From the NCBI RefSeq assembly GCF_019097595.1, contig NC_080720.1, positions 14,899,352 to 14,963,351 on the forward strand: a stretch of 64,000 nucleotides of DNA. Reading direction: 5' to 3'. The notes under the pieces are model-generated. The model did no database searches. It was not told the origin of the DNA and worked only from the letters and a program-made list of their open reading frames with translations. Positions 1-13,560 of this stretch are shown here, piece after piece (position 1 is the stretch's first letter; each line of letters begins with the position of its first letter). Source of the DNA: Hemibagrus wyckioides (lineage: Eukaryota > Chordata > Actinopteri > Siluriformes > Bagridae). The position numbers were made by a program, and so were the translations under genes.

Positions 1-544
1 CTGGAGAGAATTATATTTAGGACAGTAAATACAGCAATGATAACACTGACTTTCTTTTGCTTATTTACTTTAACATCTGTGTTTGAAAGCCTGATGCTAA
101 TAAAAATGCTAAGCAGCTGTTAATGACAATGGGAAAGAGTTTGTTTAGTTAGTGCACTCATAAAAGCATAAATCATAATAAAACACTGTGATACATATTG
201 GAAAAACATCATCACACCTGTCACCACCTGGATTTACACAAGTAAGGAGGTGAATCCAATGTTCTGTTCTTGTAGCCTGTACGCATCAAGGTTTGGTGTT
301 TTCTGTATGCTGAGCTACTTTTCTGCTCACCGTGGGTGTAAAGAGTGATTGTGTGAGTTACTATATCCTTCCTGGCAGCTCAAACCAATCTGGCCATTTT
401 ACTCTGACCTCTCTCACTAACAAGGCTTTTCCACTCACTGAACTGTTTGTTATTTTTCACACCCTTTTGTGTAAACTTTAGAGACTATCCGCAGATTAAG
501 AAGTACTCAAAGCAGTGACAGGTGAAGTGAATAACACTGATTAT

Positions 545-760
545 CTCCTCATCATGGCACCTGTTAGTGGGTGGGATATATTAGGCAGCAAGTGAACATT
601 TTGTCCTCAAAGTTGATGTTAGAAGCAGGAAAAATGGATAAGCTCAAGGATTTGGCCCTGAGTTTGACAAGGGCCAAATTGTGATCAGAGCACCTCCAAA
701 ACTGCAGCTCTTGTGGAGTGTTCCCGGTTTGCAGTGGTCAGTATGTTGTGCCTGGTCAGT
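545..760 (+). mobile_element. Tc1-like transposase N-terminal fragment
   Basis: The sequence from TGGCACCTGTTAGTGGGTGG through AAACTGCAGCTCTTGTGG to GCAGTGGTCAGT matches the start of a common fish Tc1-like transposase: an ATG followed by KDL, then FDKGQIV, then a degraded helix-turn-helix. It contains deletions and stops, and it ends at the microsatellite. Confidence 0.6.
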
Positions 761-927
<167 letters not shown>

Positions 928-1000
928 TGCATTGTGCTGCTCCCACATGATTATCTGATTGGATAACTTAATAAATGACCAGGTGTTCCTAAAAATTGAG

Positions 1001-1817
1001 GGTATTTAGTAATATACAGTACAGACTACTGCAAAGAGCTGTAGTTTAATATAAACTGAGCAGTCAGAGTTTCGTTTTCTAGAAATACATCTGATGTGTT
1101 GAGAAAAACGTATAACCTTTCCCCTTCACTCATTCTGTCTGAACACAGTGCACTAATCAAGTCATTTGCTTGTTTTCCAATCCTAGAAGGTCACATCTGC
1201 CGTATTCCATCTGATGAAACTGTTGTTCTTTTTGCTGTTGCTGCTTGGATCATATCTTTATGTTTGATCTCCCTCTTAGGTTTTTATATGAAATTTAGTG
1301 TAGAGTACTCCTGTTGTTGCAAATAGATTTTGTATATTCACTTGTAAAGCAGTAGGACAGATGTAATGAGGATATTTCTATGCAGCTCATCAGGGCAATT
1401 GTCTTTTTTTGACCTACATGATTTCACAATACTATGGCTTGACACCACAAATAAAGAGATCTGATCCTTTCCTAATCAACCTTCAGGTTTTATGGCATTA
1501 TGGCAATTTTTTCTCAGCAAAATACCCAAGACAGAAGACATGATTATTATCTCTCTAATAACACCTAGTATATTGTACATACCTTCATCATTTAATTGTG
1601 ATGTAGACATTCCAATGAGAGTTACTCTGGGTCTTGTGTCCAGGATCAGTAATAGAATAATATTTATCCTATGTTAAAATATGCTTTCTTAAAACTACAT
1701 GTCAAATAACTGCAGTTTGGCTAAAACACATTTCTAAAATCTCTTGAAACCATTTAATTACAGAAAATCGATAATGGTTTTCATACACATGAAAAACTGT
1801 TCAGTAGAATTTGAAAG

Positions 1818-1854
<37 letters not shown>

Positions 1855-3530
1855 ACCTATACACACCCTTTCCTGAGCTAAAACTCATTGTGCAGTCAGG
1901 GTGGTGAAATGACAATCCTGTATTAAAACTGCACTAAAATCATAATAAAATCATAATACTAATTAGTTTCAGAGTGCAATTATTTGATTCAAGAACTGCA
2001 TCGTCTCATTAATTCCAGTCAGTTGATTCTAGGTACTGTGGGACTCCAGCCAGTACAATGCAGGGGTTGCATTTTGATTTCTGGAAAGCTGTGATAAGAT
2101 AGTCTGTACTATAAAATCACTGTTTGGAATAAATCCTACCCCAACAACCCCCTCAGCCTGGCACCAGTTTACTTCTCATTTCCTGTCAGCCAGTCAATGT
2201 TCCCAGCCTTGCTTCTCACTCCCCTTTTCCATTCGCCTCTCCTCTTCACCCCCACCCCTTTTCTCATCCTATCTCATTCATCTGGAATTTTTTTTGCCTT
2301 TCTTCTGTACATGACCTCCTTTAGATACCAACCACGCTCTTCTTGCATTTCTAATCATCTGTCTGGTACTAGCTCTTCTTTAGCATTGCTTTACTTTGAT
2401 TCTCCTTCTGCAGCCATGGGGATGGTGAAATAATCTGTCATGCGTAAGAGATGGATGCAAATGTGGTGTGGAATTTATTATAAAAATGCAAAATAAATCC
2501 AAAATGTCAAGCAAAATCATAAACAGGAACAGGCAAAAGACCTGGAGATCGGCAAACAATACAATGGTAGAATGCAAAGAAAAGATCGAAAACCAGGATA
2601 TCAGTCACAGAATCAAAAGGCTTGGTATGTTTGGGTCCCTGTACACTGAGTGTTTCTTCACTAAGAGGCTGTGTTCAGAGTCAGTTTATAAAGGCTGTAA
2701 GGGTTACTGGAAACAGATGTGTATGATTAGTACTCAGGTGAGGGTGATGTGCTGGGGATTGTAGTCTGCAGCTGCCTTGCTTGTAGGTGGGGATTCCAGT
2801 GGACTCCAGGGAACAGACAACTGTTCTCTAACCTCTTAGAAGTTACTGGATTTAGTATAACCATGTAAGCAGTACATCTGCTGGAGAACACAGGGTTCCA
2901 GTTGATTTTGTTTAAACCAGTAAACAAGTGGTATGTGGAGCTCATATGAGACATAACCACAGTGTGACACATCCAACATTCTTCAGCTTTGAGATGATGC
3001 TCTTTGAATGCATCACTGAGATATAATCATCAGTTTGACATTTGCAACACATTTACGAGCATCATTTGCATTCATATCCTGGCCTTGTTATATTAAGTTT
3101 GGAAGAACAAAAAGGGCCTAGCGGCAAAGCTTTACTTTATGTTATGTTGATCTCTTGCGTGTCTCTGCATTTGAATGATCTGTCATAAAAATGTTGATTT
3201 TATTCCTCATTATTTTTTCTTATACTGTTTCCTGATGTTTTATTAATCAAAACAGTACTCCGTTAGATTGAACATTATGAAACTAATAGATAAAATGATA
3301 CTTCTTCGAGTACGCTAATAATTATTTACATGATTAGGTAGACTGAATGTTGTCAGATAACAGAAATAAGCCACACCAGACTTCAACTTTCAGGAAAAGC
3401 AGTGATAGGCAGGGGCTGCATCTTTTTGTTGTTGTTGTTGTTGAACTGATTTATCATTGTGGAAATTGTTTCTTTACTCACTTGGGAAGATGTCTAGCTA
3501 GAGAACTCATTATAGGTGGCTAGTGTTTGT
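1001..3530. other. Intergenic stretch, no gene seen
   Basis: It holds a (CA)n tract at about 1821-1852 and a TTG run at 3426-3443. ORFs here are short, lack family similarity and are not supported as genes. Confidence 0.6.
2440..2830. repeat. Probable dispersed repeat, class undetermined
   Basis: The stretch with AATCATAAACAGGAACAGG, ending GTGCTGGGGATTGTAGTCTG, resembles long-terminal or non-autonomous repeats common in teleost genomes. Recognition is by eye only, and no termini were defined. Confidence 0.3.
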
Positions 3531-3532
3531 GT

Positions 3533-3780
3533 GATTCTGTCATGAATCTCCCCTTGCGCTGCGAGCCATGCAGCTCAGCACACGCAGCAGCCTGCAACGC
3601 TACACCGTTCAATACCACTTCTTCTTTTGCTTGGCTTTGTTCTTTGTTTGTTTATAGCCATACGCTTTTGTTTTGGTTCATGTCCTGTCTCCGCACTTGT
3701 CTTGTTGCTTGCCTGTTTCGCACAGGTGTCATGATTAAGCTTTCAGTTTTGTTAAGTTTTCCATTTTGTTCTTGATTTAG
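3533..3780. repeat. Possible LTR remnant
   Basis: It opens with TGTCATGAATCTCCCCTTGC and continues into T-rich sequence with CTTGTCTTGTTGCTTGCCTG, a composition like fish Ty3/gypsy LTRs. No internal region, partner LTR or target-site duplication was found. Confidence 0.3.
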
Positions 3781-3820
3781 TCCAGCATTTACACCCTTTG
3801 AAAAATTCCAAATTTTAATT

Positions 3821-3860
3821 TGGAATTGGCCAAAACAGGGCCAAGGTCACTTCAAGGTCA
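3821..3860 (+). promoter_or_regulatory. DR5-type nuclear-receptor site (retinoic acid response element form)
   Basis: AGGTCA at 3844-3849 and AGGTCA at 3855-3860 are separated by exactly five bases (CTTCA), the canonical form of an RAR/RXR element. Immediately upstream is a short palindrome, ATTCCAAATT-TT-AATTTGGAAT. No gene is adjacent; oxtr starts 15 kb away. Function is not shown. Confidence 0.35.
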
Positions 3861-3987
3861 AAAGTCTGACACTGTTGGTAGCGGAGGCATCTCCATTAAC
3901 ATCACTGACATTGAGTACTTACTACATACTTTTCAATAGGACAAGATTGAGGCATCCAAGGAATCTGCTTGCCCTTGTGTATACACA

Positions 3988-4985
3988 TAACTGAGCACTT
4001 TATTAGGAACACCTGTATACCTACTCATTCATGTAGTTATTTAATCAGCCAATCATGTGGCAGCAGTGCAGATATGGGCCAGCAGCTTTGGTTAATGTTC
4101 ACATCAACCATCAGAATGGGAATAATCATGTTGATGCCAGATGGGCTGGTTTGAGTATTTCTATAACTGCTGATCTCCTGGGATTTTCAACAGTCTCAAG
4201 AGTTTACAGTGCAATAAAGAAACATCCAGGAAGCAGCAGTTCTGTGGATGGAAATGCCTTGTTGATGAGAGGTCAAAGGAGAATGCCTAGACTGGATCGA
4301 GCTGAGAAAAAGGCTACAGTAACGCAAATAACCAGTCTGTACGATTGTGGTAAGCAAAAAAAAATGTCAAGGCTTGAGGGGGATGGACTGAACAGCAGAA
4401 GACCACATCGAGTTTCACTTCTGTCAACCAAGCACAGAAAGCTAAGGCTACAGACTCACAAAACTGGATGGTTGAAGACTGGTAGAAAATAGTCTAATAA
4501 ATCTCAAATTCTGTTGGCCCACACAGAATGTAGGGCCAGAATATGGTACCTACAACCTGAATCCATAGGTCCAACCTACCTTGTGTAGAACTGTTTGAGT
4601 ATTGTTGTTGAACATGTGCATTCCTTCATGGACACAATTTTCCCATCTTCTAGTAGTTCTTTTCAGCCTTATAACACACCATGTCACAAAGCAAAAGCAC
4701 CTCAAACTAGCTAAGTGAACATGACAGTGATTTCTGTGTCCTTCCCAGTCACCAGATCTGAATCCAATAAAGCACCTTTGGGTTATGAAAGAATGGGAGA
4801 GTCAAAGCATGAAAGTGCAACTGCAAAATCTGAAGGAATTTTGTGTTACAATCTTCTCAACATGGAATTCAAGATGTTTCAAACATCTTGTGGAAACCAT
4901 GCCTAGAGGAATGGAGACTGTTTTGAGCTTAAACAGAGGCCCTACTTTGTATTAGTATAGTGTTCCTAATAATGTTTAATGAGTG
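3988..4985 (+). mobile_element. Tc1/mariner element with recognisable ends, dead transposase
   Basis: The left end GAGCACTTTATTAGGAACAC is mirrored at the right end by GTGTTCCTAATAATG and TTAATGAG, giving inverted termini about 1 kb apart. The reading frame around 4055-4490 shows the N-terminal DNA-binding part: RWAGLSISITADLLGFS, then ATVTQITSLYDCG. A later frame gives the catalytic-end remnants FPSSSS and TPCHKAK, and near 4760 a degraded form of the usual SPDLNPIEHLW motif. Frameshifts and stops make it a pseudogene. Confidence 0.85.
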
Positions 4986-5054
4986 GGTATTCATACATTT
5001 GTTTGTAAACCACTATCTAGCTGCTGCCTATTGTTTTTGATAGGTTGGAGAACA

Positions 5055-5950
5055 AATTTATCTTAGATTAGATTAGATTCAAGTTTACTGTCATTGCACA
5101 GAGCATATGTACTAACACAAGCAAATGTAGCTTAATATCTAAACAGTAGTTCAGTGCAGAGTAAGCAGAGAAATAGAATGACAAACAATACGTGCACAGT
5201 GGATATGGATATACATATACAGATATATTGAGGATAAGAAGATATATACAGTGGAAATCTGAACAGTGTGATAAAAGCACAACAGGAGGTAGCAAGATAT
5301 ATATGAACAATTATTATTAAAACAGGCACAGTGAAAGACCTGTACAAGTGTGGAGAGCAAACAAAAATCTGTGTAAAGAACAAAAGCATATGAAATGCTT
5401 TAAATATAGATATAATATACTACTTCACATCAAAACTGCAGGTGTTCTATATAGTATTTTGTTCAGCAAGTTAAGAAAGAAATTGCAGTGAAAAATTGCA
5501 AATGAAGTAGAATAGAGTTGTTGAGTATGAGTGTTTGTGCATGTGTGGGTTGGTGTCAATCCAGTGTCTGGGTACTGAGGATTCTGATAACTAGAGGGAA
5601 GAATGTGGTAAGGTCTGAATGAGGGTCTGTCTGAATGCTTTGGTACCTTTTACCAGACAACATGAGGGTGAAAAGTTTGTGTGAGGGGTGTGTGGGGTCA
5701 TACACAATGCTGGTTTGTGGCGTTGTAAATGTCTGTGATTGGAGGGAAGAGAGACCCCGATAATCTTCTCATCTGCCTCTCTATCCACTGCAGGATCTTG
5801 TGATCTGAAATGGTACAATTTCCAAACCAAGCAGTGATGCAGCTGCTCAGGATGCTCTCGGTAGTCTTTGAATAGAATGTGGTGAGGATGGGGTAGGAGA
5901 TGGGCTTTTCTCAGCCTTGGCAGAAAGTAGGGAGAAGAGAAACTGCTGTG
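5055..5950 (-). mobile_element. 3' end of a non-LTR retrotransposon (LINE)
   Basis: On the plus strand it begins with a GATTA-type tail (TTAGATTAGATTAGATTC), then TTTACTGTCATTGCACAGAG. It ends in CAGCTGCTCAGGATGCTCTC and GAATGTGGTGAGGATGGGG, the reverse of the 3' region of a Rex1/L2-type fish LINE. Only the part after the reverse transcriptase is present; the copy is degraded. Confidence 0.6.
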
Positions 5951-6518
5951 CTTCTGGGCTTTATTATAAAATTATATTATATTGCTATAAGATTTCTTAA
6001 TGTTATTTGAATATTACCCTAGACATGCAAAATTGCATTTCTTTAACATGCTCAAAGCCAAATATGAATTCATTTTTCTTAATGAATTCATTCATTTTGT
6101 TAGATAGCTTTTCAGCTTGTCTTTTCCGATATGTCATTATAGCATAACATGAGAATAGCGAAAGACTTTTTTTTTCTTTCTTTTAAGTTTTTTCTAGTAA
6201 ACTGTATATTTCTCTCCCTTTGTACTGTACTGCCATGATTAGGGCAGGCATTCCTTATCCTTCTCCATTCATCATTTTTAAAAGGCTTAAAGACAGACCA
6301 CTGGTGATTTAAAGGTGATAGCTATGATCTCAGATAGATGATGTATGTATGTATAAGATGCAATTTCTACTTTTCAGTTCACTTCACTTCATTTCCTTTT
6401 TTTTTTGCCTGTTATGTCAAATACTGGATTATAAATCTGAAATGTCCTAAGGCTGATCAGGTGGGTGAGGAGAGAATTTATACTTTTTACAATGTAGTCA
6501 CTTCAGTTCTCTCTGAAC

Positions 6519-6602
<84 letters not shown>

Positions 6603-7685
6603 GTGTGTGTGGGTGTGTGTTTACTCATTATATTAATTACTATATTAATGTACTAAAATACCAAGAAAACAAGAGTTATTGTCCAAATATGTACTGACAA
6701 CACTGTGCTCACCAGGCTTCCCTGACCATTCTCATGAGATTTGTTGCTGCTTGTTCTCTCTATACATACTATATATAGTATCAAAAGCAGAGACTGTTTC
6801 TGCACATTGTCTCATACTCTGCATAGATATTGTACCCCCACAATGACAAACAAAAGCATGGAAAACACTGGGTAAACACGTGGTCTTTGCTGACTTATAT
6901 ACGCGGAGGCATGGAGCCGACACATGGTATTGAGCATGCATCTAATGTGAAGAGAAGTGAGGCTTCTGCCTTCTAGACAAGATGCCACAAACACATCACA
7001 TAGAGCTGCCTAAATATGGTTTCAGTCAGCCATTAGCGATACAGACACAGAAATACACACAAACAGAGGCTCCGACTCCTGACTGACCACCTACAAAATG
7101 TGGCTACTCACGCAACCAGAGAATGTCTGCTAGAGTTGATAGTATCAGGCATTCCCAATGAATAAAAAAAAAAGATTTGTTTATACACAGGTACTGAAAA
7201 ATGCTTCTTCTCGCCAATTACCCTAAGGCACTAAATATCACAAAAAATTACAAATAAACACCTTTCATTTGGAACAGATTTCATTTGAAGGAACTCAATT
7301 TATATTTGATTAGTTATGCAATGGATTAGACACTTTCAGCTTTTCTTTTTAGTATTCCATTTAAAGACTTCAAAAACTCTTCATAGACTATTTTACTGTA
7401 GCAATGACTAAATATGGTAGAAATAACCATATAACTGGTTTAGAAGGATTATATACAGTGACAGTGAACACATGGGCAGCTCTCTGAAAAAATTCCTTAT
7501 TTGGTTGTGAAGATTTCACATGCAATATTTTCAGTAAAAGCCTTTCTTCTTTTCATTATGCCTTTCTTGTGAAAGCAAATGAGTTTTAGTCGCACTAATA
7601 TGCAGTGATTTTTGGAAGAGACTCTGGGGTGAATCAATTATTCAGTTCACTCCATGACTTGGAGTGTGTTATGATTAAGTTTATA
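5951..7685. other. Intergenic stretch, no gene seen
   Basis: It contains the 78-bp (AT)n tract noted separately. ORFs here are artefacts of that repeat or random. Confidence 0.6.
6521..6621. repeat. (AT)n microsatellite followed by (GT)n
   Basis: About 39 AT units are uninterrupted, then about 10 GT-type units. The AT tract is self-complementary and could extrude as a cruciform. Confidence 0.97.
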
Positions 7686-7689
7686 TAAG

Positions 7690-7995
7690 TGTATGCCTTT
7701 CACCTCCACGGTTGGGGATTTGATTCGAGTTTGGATGTTTTCCATGTGCTTTGGGGGTTTCCTCCAGGTACTGTGGTTTCCTCCCACAGTCCAAAGACAT
7801 ACATTTTTGGCAGATTGGCTTCTCTAGATTGACTTTAGTGTGTGAATGTGTGTGAAAGTTTATTTTAGATGCCCTGCATCCCAGGTGTCCCCTGCCTTGA
7901 GCCCTGAGTCCCCTAGGATAGACTCCAGGTTCTCTGTGACGTTATATAGGATAAACAGTACATAGATAAATGGCTGGATATTAGTGTATATAAAA
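7690..7995 (+). mobile_element. V-SINE-like short retroposon
   Basis: It contains the strongly conserved fish V-SINE core (GGTTTCCTCC, then CCCACAGTCCAAAGACATAC), then GATTGGCTTCTCTAGA and a 3' end with CTAGGATAGACTCCAGGTTC and GGATAAACAGTA. The tRNA-like head is poorly preserved. Confidence 0.7.
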
Positions 7996-8479
7996 TGATA
8001 GAGTGTTAATAAAGTATATTTATGTTACATTGAATGCATTGCACTTTCTCCACTCATTAGCTATGGATTAATCTTTATACACCTGCAGTCAAAATGGAGT
8101 TTCTCAGTTGCATATTTGTAATGCTCTGATGTTTTGATGTTTTTGAATGGATCTTTCCCATCTGCTCACTTAAACAGTGAAAACAACGACAGTGAAAAGA
8201 TTTGTATTTTAATGAGCGCTGCATGGTCGTCAAGTAGTTATCAGTGTTATTGCCAGAGTCTTTGTAGTGGTTGCGTTGAAATGATACACTCTGTGCTCAA
8301 TAGCCATAAAAAGATTATTTCATGATCACTGAATGCAGGTGTGCTCCATACAAAGTCCAAAAATAAGTACAGTGGTTATGTTTTATTAAACAAGCATTGT
8401 TAAACAAGCAGTGTTACCATTCATTTGCGAAGACCAACAATAAGCTTAGTAAATTGTAGGAATATTGTTGTGTTAGAAG

Positions 8480-8900
8480 AGGAAGGATATTCATAGTGAG
8501 ACATCACTGTTAGAGTCAGTTGCAGTCAGAAGAATGTGAGTGGAATCCTGAACAAACAGAGACATAGAGGGTCAGTGAAGGACAAAACGATTGATGGGAG
8601 AAAAGGAAAAACACTACTGGACAACATTTTTGTGAGAAGAAGAAAGTCTGACAGGTTTCAAGCTGTAACTCAGATTAAAGCAGAGATGAGAGTATGAAGT
8701 GTAGATTTCAACGTCTCTCACACAAAGAAGATAGAGCCTGGGATGTTCAATCACAGCTCAAGAAAGAAAACAAAACTTGCACACAGATTTTGCACACAAA
8801 AAGATTTTGCTAGAGAAAAATAAGACTGGTCACTGGCTGGATAAGAAAAAAGTTGTCTTTAGGGATGAATGTTTCTTCTCCATAGATGTGATTTGAGATG
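8480..8900 (+). mobile_element. Old Tc1-like transposase fragment
   Basis: A shifting frame gives a degraded helix-turn-helix region (near 8545) and then AGWEKS/DECFFSID-like text, resembling the WKKVIFSDE catalytic segment of Tc1 transposases. Many frameshifts; no termini were found. Confidence 0.45.
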
Positions 8901-8983
8901 AGTTTAGAGACATGCAATTAGACAAGTTTTAAACATAATGAGGTTGGGGTTACGATCTTTGGATGTATCACAGCCAAACTTAC

Positions 8984-9066
8984 TTATTTATTTATTTATT
9001 TATTTATTTATTCATTCATTCATTCATTCATTCATTCATTCATTCATTCATTCATTCATTTATTTA
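8984..9066. repeat. (TTTA)n(TTCA)n microsatellite
   Basis: About seven TTTA units run directly into about 13 TTCA units, then one or two more TTTA units. Confidence 0.95.
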
Positions 9067-10404
9067 ACAAAAGTGAATGGCAGGCTGAAGGGTGATGCTG
9101 ACCAGCAGACTGTAACTGTCCACTTTCATTCAGTGCCTAGGGACTGGATAGCCTACTGAGATTTATGGGAATAAATGGGATGTGCATGAGAAGCATAATT
9201 TAGTAATTTTAATTAGATAATTTTTTTTTATAATTTATATAATTAAAATCTTTATGAAATTATAGTGCCTGGACGTTTGAGATACTTTTGAACATAACTT
9301 TTAAAGTATCCACTGAATAAATGGTAAATAAACATCTCCTAACCATTGATGTGAAATGTGAAAGTTCTCAAATAGTTCATTAATTGCTTAAAATACATGA
9401 AAAAAGCATGAAGAGAGTCTGGATCTGCCACAATGTGATAACTCAGTAGGGGTCTTTTGAAACACGAGAGAGAAACAGAAAGAACCCAACATTGTTATGC
9501 ACAATTCAAACCAGATAAAATACATAAGATAAGATTTTAATTGAAGTATGACACAAAGCATGCAGTTTACTTGATCACACACCTCAGCAAAGGCCATTCA
9601 GTAACGTCACAACAGGAACAGGAAGAGAGGAGTGCAACCGAATGAAAGTGGATCCAGCCAAGTACAAATCTGCCTGATAAATGAAGCAACAGAAAAATGG
9701 AAACCTAGACACTTAACAGCATTAATGATCTAAAATCATTACTGGAAAAACAATTTAGAGTCACAGTGCATTTAACATGAATTTAATCATAAACAGTTAG
9801 ACAGAAACAGTAAGATACGGTGGCTGGTCTTATCTTTCCATTCTACCTTCTTAGTGGAAATATAAATTAACGGACACACACATCAGACATGAGAGCTAGT
9901 TCAACACACTCCTGCACATAGACTTATAAACAACTTCAAGAAAATACCTTGTCATTGAAACTTCTAGTGGTCAACTGGGCATAAGCATCAATCCAACTCA
10001 CTTTCTCTTATTTAGGGATGAAAAAAAACACCTCCACTGCTTATTCTGTTGATTGTGTGCAGCAAGCAATCTTTCTTCCAGCACTTCTGTTTAAATAATT
10101 CGTATGCAGCTGAATTGTCTACGCCTAGAACTGGTACTTAGTGAGCTCACAAAAGCCCACAAAAGTACAACAGTTTGAGGAGTTCATTGAGGCTAGAGGA
10201 GGAGAACACACTTTTGCTGCTAAGCCACTAATAACCAGTGAAGTGCAGACTTTTTAGGTTTGCATGCATTTTCTTAGGTACAAATCAGTTTGAGGTAGGT
10301 AGGTATTTGAGAAAGTCTTTTGGACTGCCACAGTGTAGCAGCAACCTACATTTTAATCTATGGATGTCAGAAAAGATTCTGCAATACAAAAATTATTTTC
10401 TGTA

Positions 10405-10436
<32 letters not shown>

Positions 10437-11870
10437 ACAGAGACAGACAGACAGTTTGAGTTTAGAGTTTAGAGAGTCTCAAATGAACTCAGATGATTGT
10501 ATGTCATCATGTTGTAGTGTTACATTTAGCCACTCAGGCAGCCCTTTTAATTCACCATAACCAAATCCATGGTAACTTGATAGAAACATCCTCCAGCAGT
10601 GAGCAGAGAGAGATCATGTGGCAGCATGTAGGGACTTCCAGGGTCCTTAGGGAAGATCCTGAAAGATGCTGTGGTTCAATTCAAATTAATCAACTGTGAA
10701 ATTAAGAGGATAAATCTTGTGATTGTTTATTGCAGTGCTACATTTGTTATCTTTCGCAATTCAGATTACAAAACTAAAGGAATTAAGTTCAGTTAAGGAA
10801 AGATTGAACAATTTAAGAGAGTTAAAGCCTCCTAAATAAAGTCTAGAAATGCAGATGATAACGTCTCTGCTTAGATGGACTTGTTACATTACATGCTTTT
10901 TTGTTATCATATGAAGAAGAGTGATATGAGCTGCTCATAAAGACAAAATCCCCCAGGTTATGGGTAATAATAAGAAGTAAGTCAATATTTCATTTGATTA
11001 GGGGATTGTTTCAATCAAATGAGAAATTGTAGACTGGAATTTGCTGTTCTATCTTACAGGGATGAGGCAAAGGGTCACACATACTATACCACCTGCACCC
11101 CATTCATCAATAAATAGAATTAAACACTATGCATTTGCTGACCTTTTTTAAAAAAGCAGGGATTATCTCAAAAGCTAATAAAAAATGTAAATTGACTAAA
11201 CATCATTCATCCTTCAAATAAACATCCTTCAAACCAGGATAGCTCTATTTACCACTTGCGGTCCTTTTTTTTTTTTTTTCTTCAATAAATGATGTGCAGA
11301 AATTAATTCACTGAAGACAGTGTTGGCAATTTTCAGCAGGAGACCATGGGTTTAATGTGGATTCAAACAATTTCATAATGATTTATTGGGAGTACAAAAA
11401 ACTGTCAGACTTGTGGCACTGAACTTAATACTCTTCTCACACGAGTTGATATCACACAAAAAAGTGTGTCTGAAAGGCAATACATCCGAACCCAGAACAA
11501 CAAACAGAAAAAAGCAAACATAAAACCCCAATCAGAAGTAACTCTACCCTGAATACGACCAATACTTGTGACTGGAATACAAGATTCACAGTAAATATTA
11601 CAATATTAACTACCAAGTAAAATATTCAGAATAAATCCAGTTGACTTTTTGTAGAGCATATGTATCAATAGATATGGTCACATTCAGCATTAAGAAATGC
11701 TGTTTTAGATCCATAATGAGAAAGCTATAGGTGAGAGTATGAAGGAAATATTCATGAGCATATTGTGAATAAGAGTCCCTGGCTAAGGGCAGGACCATGC
11801 CCTTGGTACTGGTGGTACATGATATGCCATGATGAAGTAATTTGATCAACTTCACAGATGCATCATCATC
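9067..11870. other. Intergenic stretch, no gene seen
   Basis: It is AT-rich. The only clear structure is a (TG)n(AG)n(ACAG)n compound tract at 10402-10454 and a poly-T run near 11,268. Confidence 0.55.
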
Positions 11871-11879
11871 TAGCCTCAG

Positions 11880-12260
11880 CCACAAACCTTGAACTCAGTG
11901 CTCTTAAAACCAGAAAGATACTCATTGGCTTTAGGAAACATGTATCTTCCCCTGCCCTTCATCCTTAAAAATTTATTAGTGAGCACTGTCACTTCATCTA
12001 AGTTTCTGGGCACTGTGATCAAAGACAAATGGGAGATACAGGCATCATCCATCAACAAGAAAATTCAGCAAAGGATGTATTTCTTGCCCCAGCTGTCAAA
12101 GCTTCATCTACCCCAAGCTATACTGGTGCAATTCTATACTGGCACTATAGAAAGCATCCTTACATCTGCCATCACATCATCCAGTTTGGTGTAGCCTCTT
12201 CCAGAGAAAAGCAGAGGTTGAAACAAAGAGACAAGCAGGAAAAATCATCAGTGGCACCTC
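11880..12260 (+). mobile_element. LINE reverse transcriptase C-terminal remnant
   Basis: One frame reads KFLGTVIKDKWEIQASSINKKIQQRMYFLPQLSKLHLP, then ILVQFYTGTIESILTSAIT. This is the conserved end of the reverse transcriptase of CR1/L2/Rex-type LINEs (KFLG, then KKAQQRLYFL, then FYxxxIESILT). It is truncated on both sides and broken by frameshifts. Confidence 0.75.
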
Positions 12261-13259
12261 CTATTCTGCTAATTATTCCAAAAACCACCATCATAAAAAC
12301 CTCATATGAAACATCATATGAAATGATTCTGCTTTTGAGTTTTATTATCATCAAAATTACAAGTCTTTAGTATCCAGGTGAGATTATTTACTTCATCCAA
12401 TTCATGTGTAAGTGGCAGGAATTTGAACACAGAGAGGAACGCTATATACGCTATATCCAATAGCTTTGAGGATTATTCAGTGCTTCTTGGTTCTAAAAAG
12501 GACTCTGGCTTCTGCATTCACGTCTAACCCACAGCTTGATTACTGTATGCCCCTAAAATCATCTAGACAGTAAGACATTACAATAGTCTAAACTAGATAT
12601 AATACAAGCATTAATTTCGTTTTTTTTCTGCAGCATGTGATGATATTGGATTTCTTATTTTATGTTTCTAAGATGAAAAAAAGTGATATTATCTACTTGA
12701 GATTTAAACAAGAGACTGGAGCCAATAATCACACTAAGACCTTTGCTGCTGAAAGCTTACATTCAGCTACCTGTGGCTCTAGTAGTAGTACTCCTATCTT
12801 GTCAGAATTAAGTATGAGGAAAATACACTGTCTAAAGTCCTTATTTTCTAGTCCTCAGAGATGATGTCTATAATCCGAGTTTGCTGAAACATGGAACTGA
12901 ATCATCCGCATATCAGTAGATATGTTTACTAATACAATGTTTTAAGAATAATGGTACCCAGAGTTATACAGGAGCAAAGCAATGGGCCTAGAACAGAGCT
13001 TTGATAACACTGACCTGAATAGGACCTGAACCAAAACCTAGCCATTCCCTTAAATCCATCCTATTTTTTTAGTCTGTTTAGAAGAATAGTTTGTTCTGTG
13101 ATATTGAAACCTGCACTGATATGACCAGACCATCACACGCATATTTGTTTTTTTGAACATCCCATTCAAAATTTGATTATTGCTTTCGCTGCTATAACAT
13201 CCTCTACTCTTCACCTTTCTCTAGATTTTGGAGTATTAGTAAGGTCAGGTGCTGATATT

Positions 13260-13560
13260 GTGTGAAGAGGCCTGGAGTGCAGTCAGCATTCCAGTTCATC
13301 CCAAAATTGTTTATTGGGGTTGAGGTCAGGGTTTTGTGCAGGCCACTTGAGTTCTTCTACTCTAACCCACAGGCACTGTCATGCTGGAACAAGCATGGTC
13401 TCCTTAATTCCATAAATCTTAAAGCTACAACAGCATGCACAGATATTCTAGACAGTTGTCTGCTTTCAACTTTGTGACAAATGTTAGAGAAGGTCCACAT
13501 ATTGGACCCCTGTGATTGCCAGGGGTCAAAATACTTTTGGGGATATAGTACATGAGCTCA
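13260..13560. mobile_element. Dispersed DNA-transposon-like repeat fragment
   Basis: The strings TTCCAGTTCATCCCAAAATT, GGGGTTGAGGTCAGGG, TGCAGGCCACTTGAGTTCTT and GCACTGTCATGCTGGAACAA belong to a repeat found widely in teleost genomes. Its class was not settled, and its ends are approximate. Confidence 0.5.

Noticed and set aside
1096..1326. 76-aa ORF with a hydrophobic segment
   Set aside because: It is short, in a repeat-rich gene-poor area, and has no splice partners or family similarity.
6338..6697. 119-aa ORF with an Ile-Tyr repeat
   Set aside because: It is created by the (AT)n tract; the flanking residues resemble nothing known.
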